Positions 1 to 11,976 are shown, counted from the first letter of the stretch. The stretch: 64,000 nucleotides of DNA from Inia geoffrensis (GCA_036417435.1 CM070904.1:63372408-63436407); one strand, 5' to 3'. Notes: a model not told the origin generated them from the sequence alone. Numbers and translations: made by a program.

Positions 1-545
1 TTCAAGATTGTATTTGCTGACAACTACCTGGAGTGCTGCTAGTCTATGTTGCCAATTAAATAAAGACCCATATGCTTTAACAGACAGTTGAATTGGGAGT
101 AGGATTGATATCCTCTTGTGAAATTTGAGTTGCCTAATATAGACACTCGGCTGACTAGAAGGCCACCCCCGGTGCAAGGCAAGCTGTGGGCGTACTCATA
201 GGCATGGCCAAGAATCCACTTTTAAAAATGATTATGATTTTCTCCAATGTGTAGACAAAGGGAACTTTTATGCCCCATGTAGCGAAACCATAATAATGTT
301 AGCCTGGAAAATTTTAAGAAATTATAACTGATGCCTCCTTAGCCATAAATATAAATGCAGTAAGGTCCCATAGAACAGAATACCTAGCTTTGAAAATTCC
401 TACTGAGCATTGCTACTATCTGGTACATTTTTAACCAAAGAAGATATTTGAGAAATGTACTTGAGGATAACTGAAAAAGGAAACTTTCATGGCATTTTTT
501 CTTTTGAAAAATGTGGATATGAAAAAAATTTTATGTTAAAATTTA
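1..545. other. Unassigned AT-rich sequence
   Basis: I see no recognisable repeat, convincing exon or long frame here. The base composition is ordinary AT-rich mammalian. The next L1-derived sequence begins at about 545. Confidence 0.5.
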
Positions 546-747
546 ATTTGAAGAGATAACATGGTCATGTGGTTCAAAAATGGTATATGCAGTGTGAAGT
601 CTTCTACCGCATTTGTCCAGTGTTCTCTCCCCATCATTTTTAACCACTTAAATTGGTTTTTGTATTTCCTTCCAGAGTTACTTTTATACAAATACAAGCA
701 ATATGTTTGTGTAGTCTCGTTTACCCTCATTTAAAAAACACACAAGT
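545..747 (-). mobile_element. Ancient L1, 3' UTR part (segment 1 of 3)
   Basis: Antisense 3' part of an old mammalian L1 (L1M class). The order of words such as 'acatggtcatgtggttcaaaa' and the 'ccttccagagttacttt' stretch follows the known antisense L1M 3' UTR. The element is interrupted at 748 by a SINE and resumes at about 1069. It is interrupted again at about 1870 by a younger L1 and resumes after 5708. Subfamily not assigned. Confidence 0.65.
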
Positions 748-1053
748 GGGTTTCCCTGGTGGCTCAGCGGTTAAGAATCTGCCTGCCAGTGCAGGGGACA
801 TGGGTTTGAGCCCTGGTCCAGGAAGATCCCACATGCCGCGTAATAACTAAGCCTGTGTGCCACAACTATTGAGCCTGCGAGCCTAGACCTGCCCTGCAAC
901 GAGAAGCCACCGCAATGAGAAGCCTGTGCACCGCAACAAAGAGTAGGCCCTGCTCACTGCAACTAGAGAAAAGCCCGTGTGCAGCAACGAAGACCCAGTG
1001 CAGACAAAAATAAATTAATTAAAAAAAAAAAATGTTTGCTATCTAAAAAAAAG
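748..1053 (+). mobile_element. CHR-type tRNA-derived SINE, long form
   Basis: A tRNA-derived SINE in sense orientation, beginning 'gggtttccctggtggctcag' and ending in an A-rich tail after 'aaaataaattaatt'. The head carries pol III A-box-like (ggctcagcggttaag) and B-box-like (gggtttgagccc) sequence. It is the long form, with the extra region ending 'gcaacgaagacccag'. The flanks share 'cacaagt' in an A-rich context (741-747 and 1062-1068), consistent with a target-site duplication in the host L1. The tail is interrupted by 'tgtttgctatct'. Confidence 0.9.
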
Positions 1054-1068
1054 AAAAAAAACACAAGT

Positions 1069-1858
1069 AACATACTATATTCACTGTTCTGTACTTAAAA
1101 AAAAAGTAGATATTGAAATCTTTCCATAGAAGTAGAAAACTTTCTCATTCTTTTTGTTAGATAATATTCCATTATGTAGATGTACCATAATTTTTAAAAA
1201 CTAGTCCTTTACTGAAGGAGATTTGAGTTGTTCCCTATCTTTTGCTGTTACATACAATGCTAGAATGAGTCAACTTGTACATAAATTATTTTGCACATGT
1301 TTAAGTTTATATGTAGGCTATATACCAAGAAGTGGAATTGTTGTGTCAAAGGGTATATGCATTTGTAACTCTGATAAATATTGATGAATCATACCTCTTT
1401 GTTCTTCTACCAGTGTTACCTGAGATTACCTGTTTTCCTACAGTCTAACAGTGGTTTTATTACACTTTTGAAATTAAAAAAAGTCTGATAGTGAAAATAG
1501 TATCTGAGTATAGTTTTAGTTTACTTAATTGGTTCATTTTGCTTTGAGTACGGTTGAGAATCTCTCCTATATTTGAAAACTATTTATATTTCCTTTCCTT
1601 GGATGTAATTGATCTTTTGCTCTTTTTGCTATTCAGCATTGGTTTTTTCAATTTTTATGAACTCTTTATGAATTTCTGAGATTAGCACTTTGTTTATGAT
1701 ATGAGTTGCAAGTATTTTTTAACTGGTTTGTAATTGCCTAATGACTTTACCTATGGTGTTTTTTGCACTATTTGGAAGATTGACTTTTTATTTTAATTTC
1801 TACTATGGTTTCTGGATTTTGAGTCATGGTACTATTATGGCTTGTGGATTTAAATCAC
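1069..1858 (-). mobile_element. Ancient L1, end of ORF2 (segment 2 of 3)
   Basis: Continuation of the old antisense L1. The text runs through the antisense equivalent of the ORF2 C-terminus ('ataatattccattatgtag', 'ccaagaagtggaattgttg') towards the reverse-transcriptase part ('tggtttctggattttgagtc'). No reading frame survives. The next expected part of the same L1 occurs at 5719 ('gttgaatagtccatcttgtccc' context), so the younger L1 at 1871-5700 landed inside it. Confidence 0.75.
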
Positions 1859-1870
1859 GCTTAATTTTAC

Positions 1871-4800
1871 TTTATTTATTTTTAATTGAAATATAGTTGA
1901 CATATAATATTATATTAGTTTCAGGTGTACCACATGGTGATTTGACACTTGTGTACATTATGAAATGATCACCATAAATCTAGTAACCATATGTCCCCAT
2001 GCAAAGTTTTTACAATATAATTGACCATGTTCCCTATGCCATTATTACATCCCCATGGCTTATTTATTTTATATTGGAGGTTTGTACCTATTAATCTCCT
2101 TCACCTGTTTTGCCCTACACCCACCCCTCTTCCCTCTGGCAACCACCCATTCATTCTGTATATCTATAAATCTGTTTTAATTTTGTTTGGTGTTTTAGAT
2201 TCCACAAGTAAGTAAGATTACATGGTATTTGTTTGACTTATTTCATTTAGTATAATATCCTCTAGATCCATCCATGTTGTCATAAATGGTAAGATTTCAT
2301 TTTTATGGCTAATATTTCATTGTATATATATACTACATCTTCTTTATCTATTCATCTATTGATGGACACAGGTTGCCTCCCTATCTTTGCTATTGTAAAT
2401 AATGCTGCAGTGAACATTGAGGTTCATGTATCTTCTTGAAATAGTGTTTTGTTTTCTTTAGTAAATACCTAGAAGTGAAATTGCTGGATCATATGGCACT
2501 TCTGTTTTAATTGTTTGAGGAAACTTCATAATGTTCTCCATAGTGGCAGCACCAATTTACAGTTCCACTAACAGTGCATGAGGATTCCGTTTTCTCCACA
2601 TTCTTGCCAACATTTGTTGTTGTCTTTTTAGTGATTGCCATTCTGACAGATGTAAGGTGGTATCTCATTGTGGTTTTGATTTGCATTTCCCTGATGATTA
2701 GTGAGGTTGAGCATCTTTTAAGGTATCTGTTGGCCATTGGTATGTCTTCTTTTGAAAAATGTTTTTTCAGGTCCTCTGCCCATCTTTTAATTGAGTTGTT
2801 TGTTTTTGATGTTAAGTTGTATGAGTTCTTTATATATTTTGAATATTAACCCATTGTTGGATATATTGTTTGTAAATACATTCTCCCATTCAGTAGTCTG
2901 CCTTTTTAGTTTGTTATTAGTTTTTGTCACTGTGCAAACCCTTTTTAGTTTGATGTAGTCTCAACTGTTTATTTTTGCTTTTGTTCCCCTTACCTGAGGA
3001 GACAGATTCAAAACAAATATTGCTAATACCAATGTCAAAGAGTATACTGCCTATCTTTTCTTCTAGGATTTTTATGGTTTCAGGTCTTACACTTACGTTT
3101 TTAAGCCATTTTGAATTTTTTTTGTATATGGCATGAGAAAGTAGTACAGTTGATTCTTTTGCATGTAGCTGCCTGGTTTTCCCAGCACCATTTATTGAAG
3201 AGACTATCTTTTCCCTATTCTATATTCTTGCCTCCTTTGTCATGGATTAACTGCCCATATAAATGTGGGTTCATTTCTAGGCTCTCTATTCTGTTCCATT
3301 GATCTATGTGCTTATTTTTGTGTCAATACCATAATGTTTTGATTGCTGTTGCTTTGTATTTGTATAGTATAGTTTAAAATCAGGAAGCATGATACCTTCA
3401 GCTTTGTTGTTCTTTCTCAAGATTGCTTTGACAATTCGGGGTCTTTTGTGTTCCCATACAAATTTTAGAATTATTTGTTCTAGTTCTCTGAAAAAATGCC
3501 TTTGGTATTTTGATAGGGATTGCATTGAATCTGTAGATTACTTTGTGTTGTATGATAATTTCTTCTAATCCATGAGCATGGTATATCTTTCCACTTATTT
3601 CTGTTGTCTTCAGTTGCTTTCATCAATGTCTTATTATTTTCAGAGTACAATTCCTTTACCTCTTTGGTTAGATTTATTCCTAGGTATTTTATTCTTTTTG
3701 ATGTAATGGCAAATGAGATAGTTTCTTAATTTCTCTTTCTCATAGTTTGTTATTAGTGTATAAAAATGCAACAGATTTCTAAATATTAATTTTGTATCCT
3801 GCAACTTTGCTGAATTCATTTGTTAGAACTAACAGTTTTTTGGTGGAGACTTTAGGGTTTCTGTATATAGTATCATGTCATCTACATATGGTGACAGTTT
3901 TATTTCTTCCTTTCCAGCTTGGGTTCATATCTTTTTTTTCTTCCTTTGATTGCTGTGGCTAGGACTTCCAATACTGTGTTGACCAAAAGTGATGAAACTG
4001 GGCATCCTTATCTTGCTCCGGATCTTAGAGGAAATTCTTTCAGCTTGTCACCATTGAGTATGATGTTGGTTGTGGGTTTGTCATATATAGGCTTTATTAT
4101 ATTGAGGTATACTCCCTCTATATCCACTTTGTTGAGGGTTTTTATCATGAATAGATGTTGAATTTTGTCAAAAGCTTTTTTGCATATATTGAGATGATCA
4201 TATGGCTTTTATTCTTTGGTTTATTAATGTGGTGTATCACATTGATTGATTTGTGGATATTGAACCATCTTTGCATTCATGGGTAAATCCCTCTTGATCA
4301 TGGTGTATGATCCTTTTAATGTATTGTTGAATTTGGTTTGCTAGTGTTTTGTTGAGGATGTTTACATCTATGTCTATCAGTGATATCAGCCTGTGATTTT
4401 TCTTTTTTGGTGGTGTCTTCATCTGGTTCTGGAATCAGGGTGATGTTGGCCTAGTAAAATGAGTTTGGAAGTGTTCCTTCTTCTTCAGTTTTTTGGACTA
4501 GTTCGAGAAGGTTAGGTATTAACTCTTCTAGAATAGTTTTGTAGAATTCACCTGTGATGTGCTCTGGTCTTGGGCTTTTGTTTTCTGGGAGTGTTTTTTA
4601 TTACTGATTCAGTTTCATCAATGGTAATCTGGTCTCCTCAGATTTCTTACTGATGCAGTTTGGGATGTTGTATGTTGCAGGGGATTTATCCACTTCTTGT
4701 AGGTTGTTCATTTTATTGGCATATAATTGTTTGTAGTAATCTCTTATCATCCTTTGTATTTCTGTGGGCTATGTGCACCCTTCTGTTGTGGTGGGGCTCA

Positions 4801-5700
4801 CTACTGTGGGCATGCTGGTAGGCAAGGCTGGCCCTTGGCCCACTTGGCAGTGGGGTCCTGCCTCATGTGGTGACTATAGGCCCTCTGGAGGGTGGGATAA
4901 GTTTCCTGTGTGGTGGGCTGCATGACCCAGGTTGACCCAGGGCTGCTTGCTGCTGGCCTGCTGGTAGATGAGGCAGGGTCCCTGAATTCTCTCTGCATGG
5001 CCCAGGGCAGGAGAGCTTGGGGCTGGTGCCAGCCCAATGGTGGGTGGGTAAGCCCCCCATACTAACATGGGACTTGTCAGCACCCATGTTAGTGTCATTG
5101 CGGTAGAACAAGCTCCCCAAAATAGCTGCCACCAGCATCTCCATCCTTAGGGAATGTCCCAGTTGGCTCCTGCCTCCTCTAGGAGGCTCTCCAAGATCAG
5201 CAAGTAGGTCTGATCCAGACACATTTCAAATTACTGCCTCTGCACTGGGACTCGGGAACTTGGAGCATGTGAAATTTTGTGCACACCTTTTAAACCTTGA
5301 GTCTCTGTTTCCTGTAGCCCCCTGCCTCTCCTGAGTGTAAGCTCCTCTGGTTTTTGAAGCCAGACATTCTGGAGCGTCATCTTCTCGGTGAAGGACTTCT
5401 GGGCAGGGGAGCCTGATGTTGGGCTTGGACCTCTTGCTCCTTGGGGTGGACCTCTACTATTGTGATATTCCTCCTGCTTGTGGGTCACCAAACTGGGGGT
5501 GTGGGTCCTGACTATACTGTCCCCTCCTACCTATCTCATTGTGGTTCCTTCTCTATGGCTTTAGTTGTAGAAAATCTTTTCTGCTAGTCTTCAGTTTGTT
5601 CTCATAGATAGTTAGTTGCTCTGTAAGTAGTTGTAATTTTGGTGTGTCTGTGGGAAGAGGTGAGTTCATGGTCTTCCTACTCTGCCATCTTAGTTAGATC
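1871..5700 (-). mobile_element. L1 retrotransposon, internally deleted
   Basis: Antisense L1. From the low-coordinate end it shows the 3' UTR (1871-2220), then ORF2 read backwards: C-terminal part, RT-thumb region and RT (2220-4769). At about 4769 it jumps to G+C-richer L1 5' UTR that runs to the element's 5' end at about 5700 ('ctgccatcttagttag'). ORF1, the endonuclease domain and the N-terminal half of ORF2 are missing. Short surviving minus-strand frames at 3304-3525 and 4237-4422 resemble ORF2 segments. Imperfect flanking copies of 'gctyaatttta' (1859-1869 and 5708-5718) look like the target-site duplication. It cannot be active. Confidence 0.85.
4770..5700 (-). promoter_or_regulatory. 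L1 5' UTR (internal promoter region), degraded
   Basis: G+C-richer block that, read on the minus strand, starts with the typical L1 start 'ctaactaagatggcagag' and 'acacaccaaaattacaac', then a long region without a coding frame of its own. In L1 biology this region carries the internal pol II promoter. Open frames of about 80-120 codons on the minus strand here are incidental. It is joined directly to mid-ORF2 sequence at about 4769. Confidence 0.75.
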
Positions 5701-5718
5701 CATTATTGCTCAATTTTA

Positions 5719-7085
5719 AATTTATGCTGGCAAACAGTGTGACGTATGGATACATTTTTTCCAGGTGATCAGCTTCTCCCAAGACTGTTGAATAGTCCAT
5801 CTTGTCCCTTCTAGCTTTAGATGCCACATTTGAAATATACTAAGTTATTACATTAACTAATATTATACAAAAAATTAGTATATTTAGTAAAATATACTAA
5901 ATTATTCTATTTTTATGGATTTATGTCTGGAATTTTCATTCTGTTTCATTGATTTTTTTTGTCTTTTTATGCACTGTCTTTTTAAAATTATTGAGGTATT
6001 TTATTTGGGTAATGCTAATAGCTATATTGAATAAAACTCAATTAAAGTGGTTTAACACAGTAGAAGTCTGTATCTCACTTTTGTAACAGTTCAGTAAAGT
6101 TAGCTCTGGTCAATGTTTGGCTTTCCTCTATTCAGAGCTTATATTTCCCAAGTATTCAATTTCCAAGTGCATATATATATGTTTTTTTCTAAGTATTTAG
6201 TTTAAATCATTTGCATTTTTATATGATTGCATTGGCTAGCACATTCAGTCCATGTCAAAGAACAGTGGTGATAGTAGCTTACTTCTTCATGACTGTAATG
6301 TCAATACTTTTAATGTTTCCTATAAAACATGATTAGGGATTTGGGGCCACCATAGAAATATTTTATCATATTCAGGAAGTATCTATCTATTTATATTTTG
6401 TCCAGTTTTTTTCTTTAATCAAAAAATAGGGTTTTTAAATCCTCTTCAGCACCTTGGAGATAAATTTTTTTGTTAGGGGAACTAATAAAATTTATATATT
6501 AATAGTTTTGAACTATTATTACATTTATGAAATAAATCCCACTTAGTCATTTCCAATCATCCCTGCACTTCTAGAGCAAATCTTACTAAGTTTTATGTAT
6601 TCATCTTTCAGTGTGCTGTTAGATTATGTTTAGCAATATTTTACTTAAGATTTTTGCATAAATTTTTAAAAATGATATTGATTTGTGGTTTTCTTTTTTT
6701 GTGAAATCTTTGTCAGGCTTGGTATTACTGTTATTGTTTCCTGCAAATACATGGAAATGCAGCTGGGCAGTTTAAGTAGCATTGGGAGCATCTTTCTTTA
6801 AAATTTGTATAAACTTCTTGGAAACTATTGTTCTTTTGTGGGAGTTTGGATGGGTGGCTTGCTCTTTAGTAGTTTCCCCAATTGCTTCTATGGAAGTTGG
6901 TCTGCTAAGATTTTCTATATTTTTAGGTTCAGTTTCAGTAAATTATATTTGAATACATAGTGTTATCATTATAGTTCTCTAAAAATTTTGCTATTTTAGT
7001 TTTTTTTCTTTGACCTAACAGTTATTGTGCAGAGAGTTAAAAAATTTCCAGGTGGAAGAGTCTCTTTATTTTCTGATTTTGTTAC
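5719..7085 (-). mobile_element. Ancient L1, RT region (segment 3 of 3)
   Basis: Resumption of the old antisense L1 after the younger insertion. It includes 'gttgaatagtccatcttgtc', the decayed 'aaataaatcccacttagtcat' word of the antisense RT core (about 6530-6550), and the 'ggtattactgttatt' and 'tttcagtaaattatatttg' parts. Heavily diverged, with no open frame. It fades out at about 7085, where retroviral sequence begins. Confidence 0.7.
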
Positions 7086-7189
7086 TTGCTTTGAAGAGGC
7101 TGGTTGCTCTCCTAGAGGAATGTTGTTGTAACAGGGACTTGGCATTGTTCTTTGTTGTTGGCAGGTTGGATGTTTAGTGGTTGCACTAG

Positions 7190-7660
7190 CTATGTGGCAT
7201 TAATGGGACCTTTGTGCCAGATCTGGGGTGGTTGGTAACCGAGACTTGATGACATCAACTGACAAAGTCATTTTGTATACTTGGTTGTCTCGTGCCTCTT
7301 CTGTGGTAGATGCTATCTGATGACTATTAACACGTGATACAAAGATCTTCATATTTTGTACCCACTCCCATATATCCATCCATATTTCTGTTCCTCAGAC
7401 CTCCTTGTTGTTGAAATTCCAATCGTTTTACTTTTAGGCACCTGACCAGCCAGCTAGTCCATTCACCCATGCTCATAAATTTGTATATATTTCAACTTTG
7501 GGCTTCTTTTTTCACACAAAGTAGATAAATCAGTTGCACTGCCTAAATCTCTGCTGATTGTAAGCATTTTTCCACACTGCTTTCTTTGTAGGCAGCCTTT
7601 GAATGGTGCTGTAGCACAGCTGCCATCTGTATTTGCATATTGAGCTGTTCCATCCATAAA
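7190..7660 (-). pseudogene. ERV-L pol: RNase H region remnant
   Basis: Minus-strand translation in shifting frames gives a TDG-like start (near 7640), a WTSWLV-type stretch and a histidine/serine-rich end followed by a 'STTEEA'-like word, as in the RNase H end of ERV-L pol. In a retrovirus this domain removes RNA from the RNA:DNA hybrid. Several stops and at least two frame changes show that it is dead. The longest intact piece is 7463-7657. Confidence 0.55.
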
Positions 7661-8399
7661 CTAAGAGGCTTTTCCCTCTTTCTTTAACTGTTTTTACGGG
7701 ATCTCCCTTATGGGCACAAACTCATACCTGTGAGTTGAGGGAGGGGCGCTGATACAAGAGTAGTAAATGCCACGGGGGTCTGGACTTGCCTGTCCATGAA
7801 GCCTACTTGTGCCCTCTGGTTCCGCTTGTGCTTTATTCTAAAAGTATCACTTCCATCTTATGATGGATTGTTGCTGGACTCACCTGCAACAGTCTTAGGT
7901 CTGACTGGACTCAGCGCATGATGGCACATTTAGCCGCATAATCATTTGGTGTTCCATAAACGGGCGTTTCATCCCTACCAGGGCCAAGTAGTACACAGGT
8001 GTTGATTTTCAAAGACATGTAATTCTTTAAGGCAGTTGGTAAGGACTTCCTCCAGTATTCCAAGGGAATTCAATTTCTCCCACTTGAGACTACCACGAAT
8101 GCCATATGGCATCTTTTCCTACCACTGATACTTACAACACCATGGGATGTGTTGGATTGTATGCACCAAACAGCAGAGCTGCTTGAACTGCAGCCCTTTC
8201 TTGCTCTGGGCCCCACTCAAAACTGTCATGAAGCATATGGGTACAAGCGGTACTCCTAAAGTGTGGAATATGTTAGCTCCAGAACCTGAAGAGACCCACC
8301 AACTGTTGTGATTTCTTCTTCCTGGTGGAAGGTGTAAAATACACCAATGTGTCTTTTACTTTGGCCCTCCCCCTAACTGCTGGACTCCTAAAAATATAC

Positions 8400-8840
8400 T
8401 GATGTTGCAGACTCCTAAATCTTCCTAGGTTAACCTCCCACTTTGGAGTGCATGTATTTTAGCAAGGCCTCCAGCCTCCTAGCCACCTCTTGCTCATTTG
8501 TCCCAGCCAATATAATGTCATTGATGTAATGGAACAATGTGATAGTCTTTGGGATATTAAAATGGTCCAGATCTCTTTGTACTATATTATGATAGACAGC
8601 ATGAGTTAACATAGCCTTTGTACAAAACTATAAACATATGGTGTCATTTAGTTCATGTGAATGCGAACTATTTCTCATTGGGTTGGAAAAGAACACATTC
8701 ACCTTATCAGTGGCTTATACCATGTGTCTCAGGCTGAATAATCTCTAGCAAAGACACCACATCTGGCCCAGAGGCTGTAACTGGGGCAGTTCATTGTTTG
8801 AGTTTGTAATAGTTTACAGTCATCATCTAGAATCCATTCA
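8400..8840 (-). pseudogene. ERV-L pol: reverse transcriptase core remnant
   Basis: The minus-strand frame 8430-8612 (60 codons) carries the RT active-site box as YIND (8517-8528) instead of the usual YxDD, preceded by a 'QRDLDHF'-like stretch and followed by 'EVARRLEALL', as in ERV-L RT. The first aspartate of the box is changed, which by family knowledge would abolish polymerase activity. Upstream sequence to about 8840 continues the RT domain with stops. Confidence 0.65.
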
Positions 8841-9073
8841 TTTCCCCCAGGGGCTAGACTGGTGAATTAAATGGGATATGACGGGGCGACATTCTTTTAC
8901 ATCCCTAAAGGTGTTATACCTTTGGGGTGTGGTATGGTTTTTCAGTTTTACTATCTTCACTATGAGGGTGAGGAGCAGTTTCAGAGACTTCCACTTGGGT
9001 TTCCTCTCTATACTAGTTGCAACACCAAGAACCACTGCAGGGCTTTGGTCAGCCGCTAAATATGTTAATTCTG

Positions 9074-9263
9074 TTTTTTTTTTTTTTTTTTTTTTGTGGC
9101 TTCTCCCGTTGCGGAGCACAGGCTCCGGACGCGCAGGCTCAGCGGCCATGGCTCATGGGCCCAGCCGCTCTGCGGCATGTGGGACCTTCCCGGATCGGGG
9201 CACGAACCCGCGTCCCCTGCATCGGCAGGCGGACTCTCAACCACTGCGCCACCAGGGAAGCCC
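9074..9263 (-). mobile_element. CHR-type SINE, short cetacean form
   Basis: Antisense copy: a poly(T) run (9074-9095), then body 'gttgcggagcacaggctccg', ending at the head 'ccaccagggaagccc'. The short form lacks the long middle region. It lies directly against a second SINE (9268-9552), apparently inserted in that element's A-tail: 'ctgttttt' before and 'ctgtatttttt' after. Chance open frames in this SINE are not genes. Confidence 0.93.
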
Positions 9264-9267
9264 TGTA

Positions 9268-9552
9268 TTTTTTAATTTATTTATTTTTGGCTGCGTTAGG
9301 TCTTCGTTGCTGCCCATGCGCTTTCTCTAGTCATGGCGAGTGGGGGCTACTCTTCGTTGCGGTGCGCGGGCTTCTCATCGTGGTGGCTTCTCTTGTTGCG
9401 GAGCACGGGCTCTAGGTGCACGGACTTCAGTAGTTGTGGCACGTGGGCTTAGTTGCTGCGTGGCATGTGGGATCTTCCTGGACCGGGGATCGAACCCATG
9501 TCCCCTGAATTGGCAGGTGGATTCTCAACCACTGCGCCACCAGGGAAGTCCC
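9268..9552 (-). mobile_element. CHR-type SINE, long form
   Basis: Antisense copy with an A/T-rich tail ('tttaatttatttatttttgg') and body 'ctgcgttaggtcttcgttgc', ending at the head 'ccaccagggaagtccc'. The pair 9074-9552 is flanked by identical 9-bp copies of gttaattct (9064-9072 and 9553-9561). This SINE is therefore the first insertion and the neighbour landed later in its tail. Confidence 0.93.
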
Positions 9553-9990
9553 GTTAATTCTAATACATTTAGACACCAGGAGAAAGACCAGTGCATGGGG
9601 TTATGCCTATCCACCTAGTGGATCCACTGGAAGTTGGACCTTGTCCAGGACTGATTTTATTGCCATATGCTCCTACTCTAGTAGAGGAGACGTGATGATG
9701 TTTTAGACCTCCGAGTATTAGTGTCAGTTCAGACTCTGTACCCAATAGTCCTCAAAATCTCTGAGTATGCCCCCTTTCTCAATGTAAAGTTTCCAGAGTA
9801 AGTACTCATAGGACCCTTTGCAGAAGGATAGGGGAAATCATTACCATGAATAAATTGCCATGGTGTTATCGGTCCTTTCATTCTGTGGATTTGGCCACCC
9901 CTTCAGTTATGGAAAACCTGGCTTAGATCCTGAAACTGGGTTAGGGCTTGTTAATTCTTTTGTGCATAACCACTCTCCTTAATTGATTCT
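9553..9990 (-). pseudogene. ERV-L gag-pol junction / protease region remnant
   Basis: Sequence between two SINE insertions that continues the antisense provirus. Read on the minus strand it has blocks resembling the region upstream of ERV-L RT ('aagggtcctatgagtactta' context near 9800-9830). No intact frame remains. The domain call comes from position between the RT and the gag-like region. Confidence 0.4.
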
Positions 9991-9996
9991 CTTGTA

Positions 9997-10118
9997 TTTT
10001 TTTTTTTTTTGGCTGTGCTGTGTGGCATGCGAGATCTTAGTTCCCTGACCAGGAATTGAACCCGGGCCCTTGTAGTGGAAGCACGGAGTCTTAACCACTG
10101 GACCACCAGGGAATTCCC
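9997..10118 (-). mobile_element. tRNA-derived SINE, short variant
   Basis: Antisense tRNA-derived SINE: T-run, 'ggctgtgctgtgtggcatgc', B-box-like complement 'aattgaacccgggccc', head 'ccaccagggaattccc'. It is only about 120 bp and diverged from the short cetacean form. Flanks carry near-identical 15-mers, taattgattctcttg (9980-9994) and taatttagtctcttg (10119-10133), a target-site duplication inside the provirus. Confidence 0.85.
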
Positions 10119-10711
10119 TAATTTAGTCTCTTGGTACAAGCTGAATAGTACCCCTGTAGGATGCCCATCTAATCTTCCCCTTGTGACTCCATGTTCTGTT
10201 ACCCAACTCTTTAACTCTGCACATCAAGACCCCCTTGGCTGCCATTCCTGCCTTGCTGGTCATAATGATAATTATGAGGCCCTGGCTTTTGGCAGTAAAG
10301 TGCTCACCTGGCTTCTATATTTTGGGTCCTGTTATCCCCATTGTTATTTGTGAACCAGCTTCTCCTACTGTCACCCCAGGCCTACAGAGAAGAACCATCA
10401 CTAAATTATTTTAGTGATGCTGTTCCCCTCACCCGCATATTCCCTGTGGCCTTGGTAAATTAAATAGTCTTCCAGTGGAAGCTAATCAATTGGTGGGTCT
10501 TCCAGTTGCACATCTTTCAGTCTGCCTATTTCCCTGAGCTTTTTAATCCGCTCCTTCACTGTCTGTCACAGCCATTCTGACATTTCAACCTCAGTGTGAG
10601 TCATTACTTTTTCCATGTTTCTAGAAGCCACCCTAGTGACAATTTGACGTTATCTCCTAGGGTTCTTACCAAGATGTTAAATTCTTCATCTCAAATAAGG
10701 GTGTGGGAAGT
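10119..10711 (-). pseudogene. ERV-L gag-like remnant, part 1
   Basis: Antisense sequence between a SINE and the inserted L1 tail. On the minus strand it gives, with breaks, an amphipathic, charged segment (near 10500-10620) of the kind found in ERV-L gag ahead of the protease. Interpretation rests mainly on its place between PBS and pol. No full frame. Confidence 0.4.
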
Positions 10712-11035
10712 GGGGAGATATTGGTCAAAGTGTACAAACTTCTAGCTATAAGATGAATAAGTTCTGAGGATCTATTGATAATACACAACATGGTGACTAT
10801 AATTAAGAGTACTCTAGTATGTACTTGAAAAATGTTAAAAGAGAGTAGACCTTAAATGTTATCACCACAAAAAAGAAATGGTAATTATGTGAGGGGTTAG
10901 TGGTGCTAACTAACCTTAGCATGGTAATCATTTTGCAATATATATGCAAATATATATGTATCAAATTATCACATTGTACACCTTTAACTTACACATGTTA
11001 TATGTCAATAATATCTTAATAAAACTGAAAAAAAT
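10712..11035 (+). mobile_element. L1 3' UTR fragment (sense)
   Basis: Sense L1 3' end of about 320 bp, with words typical of L1 3' UTRs ('caacatggtgactataatta', 'ttatcacattgtacaccttt', 'atgtcaataatatctt') and an A-rich end at about 11035. It is 5'-truncated and inserted into the antisense provirus, since gag-like sequence continues on both sides. Confidence 0.8.
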
Positions 11036-11976
11036 TCTTAATCTTGGGAGAGTGCTTCTCTGAGTAAACCCTTTTTGTCCAACTTTACGTTCTGGTGTTC
11101 TAAATTAACCACCTTTACAACCTCGTTCCACATGTACTTGCCAGGTTTTTGTTGTTATATACTGGTTAGATTTTGCATCTTCCTTTAAGTTTAGCTCTTT
11201 TCTCTCTTATAAGGACCTCCTTGGCTGGGTTCTGATGCCATTTAATCCTAATTACAGGTCTAGTAGATAAAAGGGGACCTGAGGCTAGGTCCCGAGGAAA
11301 GCACATGTTTTGCAGGGCAGAGGCCTCTGAATTATCTTCTAGCACCTGGAGCTGGGACGGGTGGGATGGATGGAGATGATGGGTGGGATGTGGGTGGAGG
11401 TTAGAGGTTGGGGATATTAACTCTTAGTGGGGAGGAGGTCATTTGTACATACTCCGTAGGTTAAGAGGAGTCTAAGGATCTTTGGGAATATCCACCAAGA
11501 TGCCCACATTCCATCTGTCCCAGTCGTAGGTTTTCCCAGCCAGGTTTCTGACCTTTACACATACATGTACTTTGGTTGCACGTATAATTATAAAATTACT
11601 CTGACAACTAAATCCTGGGTTTGGTGCTTGCTTTCTCTGCTCTCCCCTTGTGGGAGATGAGAATTTTGTATATACAATTGAAGAGATTATCTGGCTTTCA
11701 CACTTGGCTTTCAGTTGACTGTTACCCTTTTTTGCCTATTATCTATTGTAGAGCATCAGTAGGGTTTAGAACTACTAATCTAACTCCATTACCCTAATAT
11801 TGCTATTTCCTACATGCTACTGCATTCCCTTCTACCAGTACTTCCTCCTAATTCACCATCAGGAAAGTTTTAACAACTGGATTGCCACTTGGTGCTATCT
11901 GCATTCCACCTACCCATCGTCAGTGATGGGTCCTCATTGCCAGGCAGTGAAGTGCTCTTGCTCCAAAGTTCCATCT
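11036..11976 (-). pseudogene. ERV-L gag-like / leader remnant, part 2
   Basis: Continuation of the antisense provirus towards its 5' end. No intact frame. It contains a purine-rich stretch (11350-11410, 'gggtgggatggatgg' type) and ends at the SINE insertion next to the primer-binding site. Assignment is by continuity between the L1 tail and the PBS/LTR. Confidence 0.4.

Noticed and set aside
748..1053. tRNA-like A and B boxes in the SINE head
   Set aside because: These belong to the tRNA-derived SINE promoter; no cloverleaf of a real tRNA gene is present in any of the copies.
4863..5491. Minus-strand open frames of 74-119 codons, proline- and glycine-rich
   Set aside because: They fall in an L1 5' UTR of higher G+C content, where stops are rare; no start context or known family.
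9017..9618. Overlapping open frames of 92-150 codons on both strands
   Set aside because: They lie across two CHR SINEs. The same protein-like strings recur at every SINE copy in the window.
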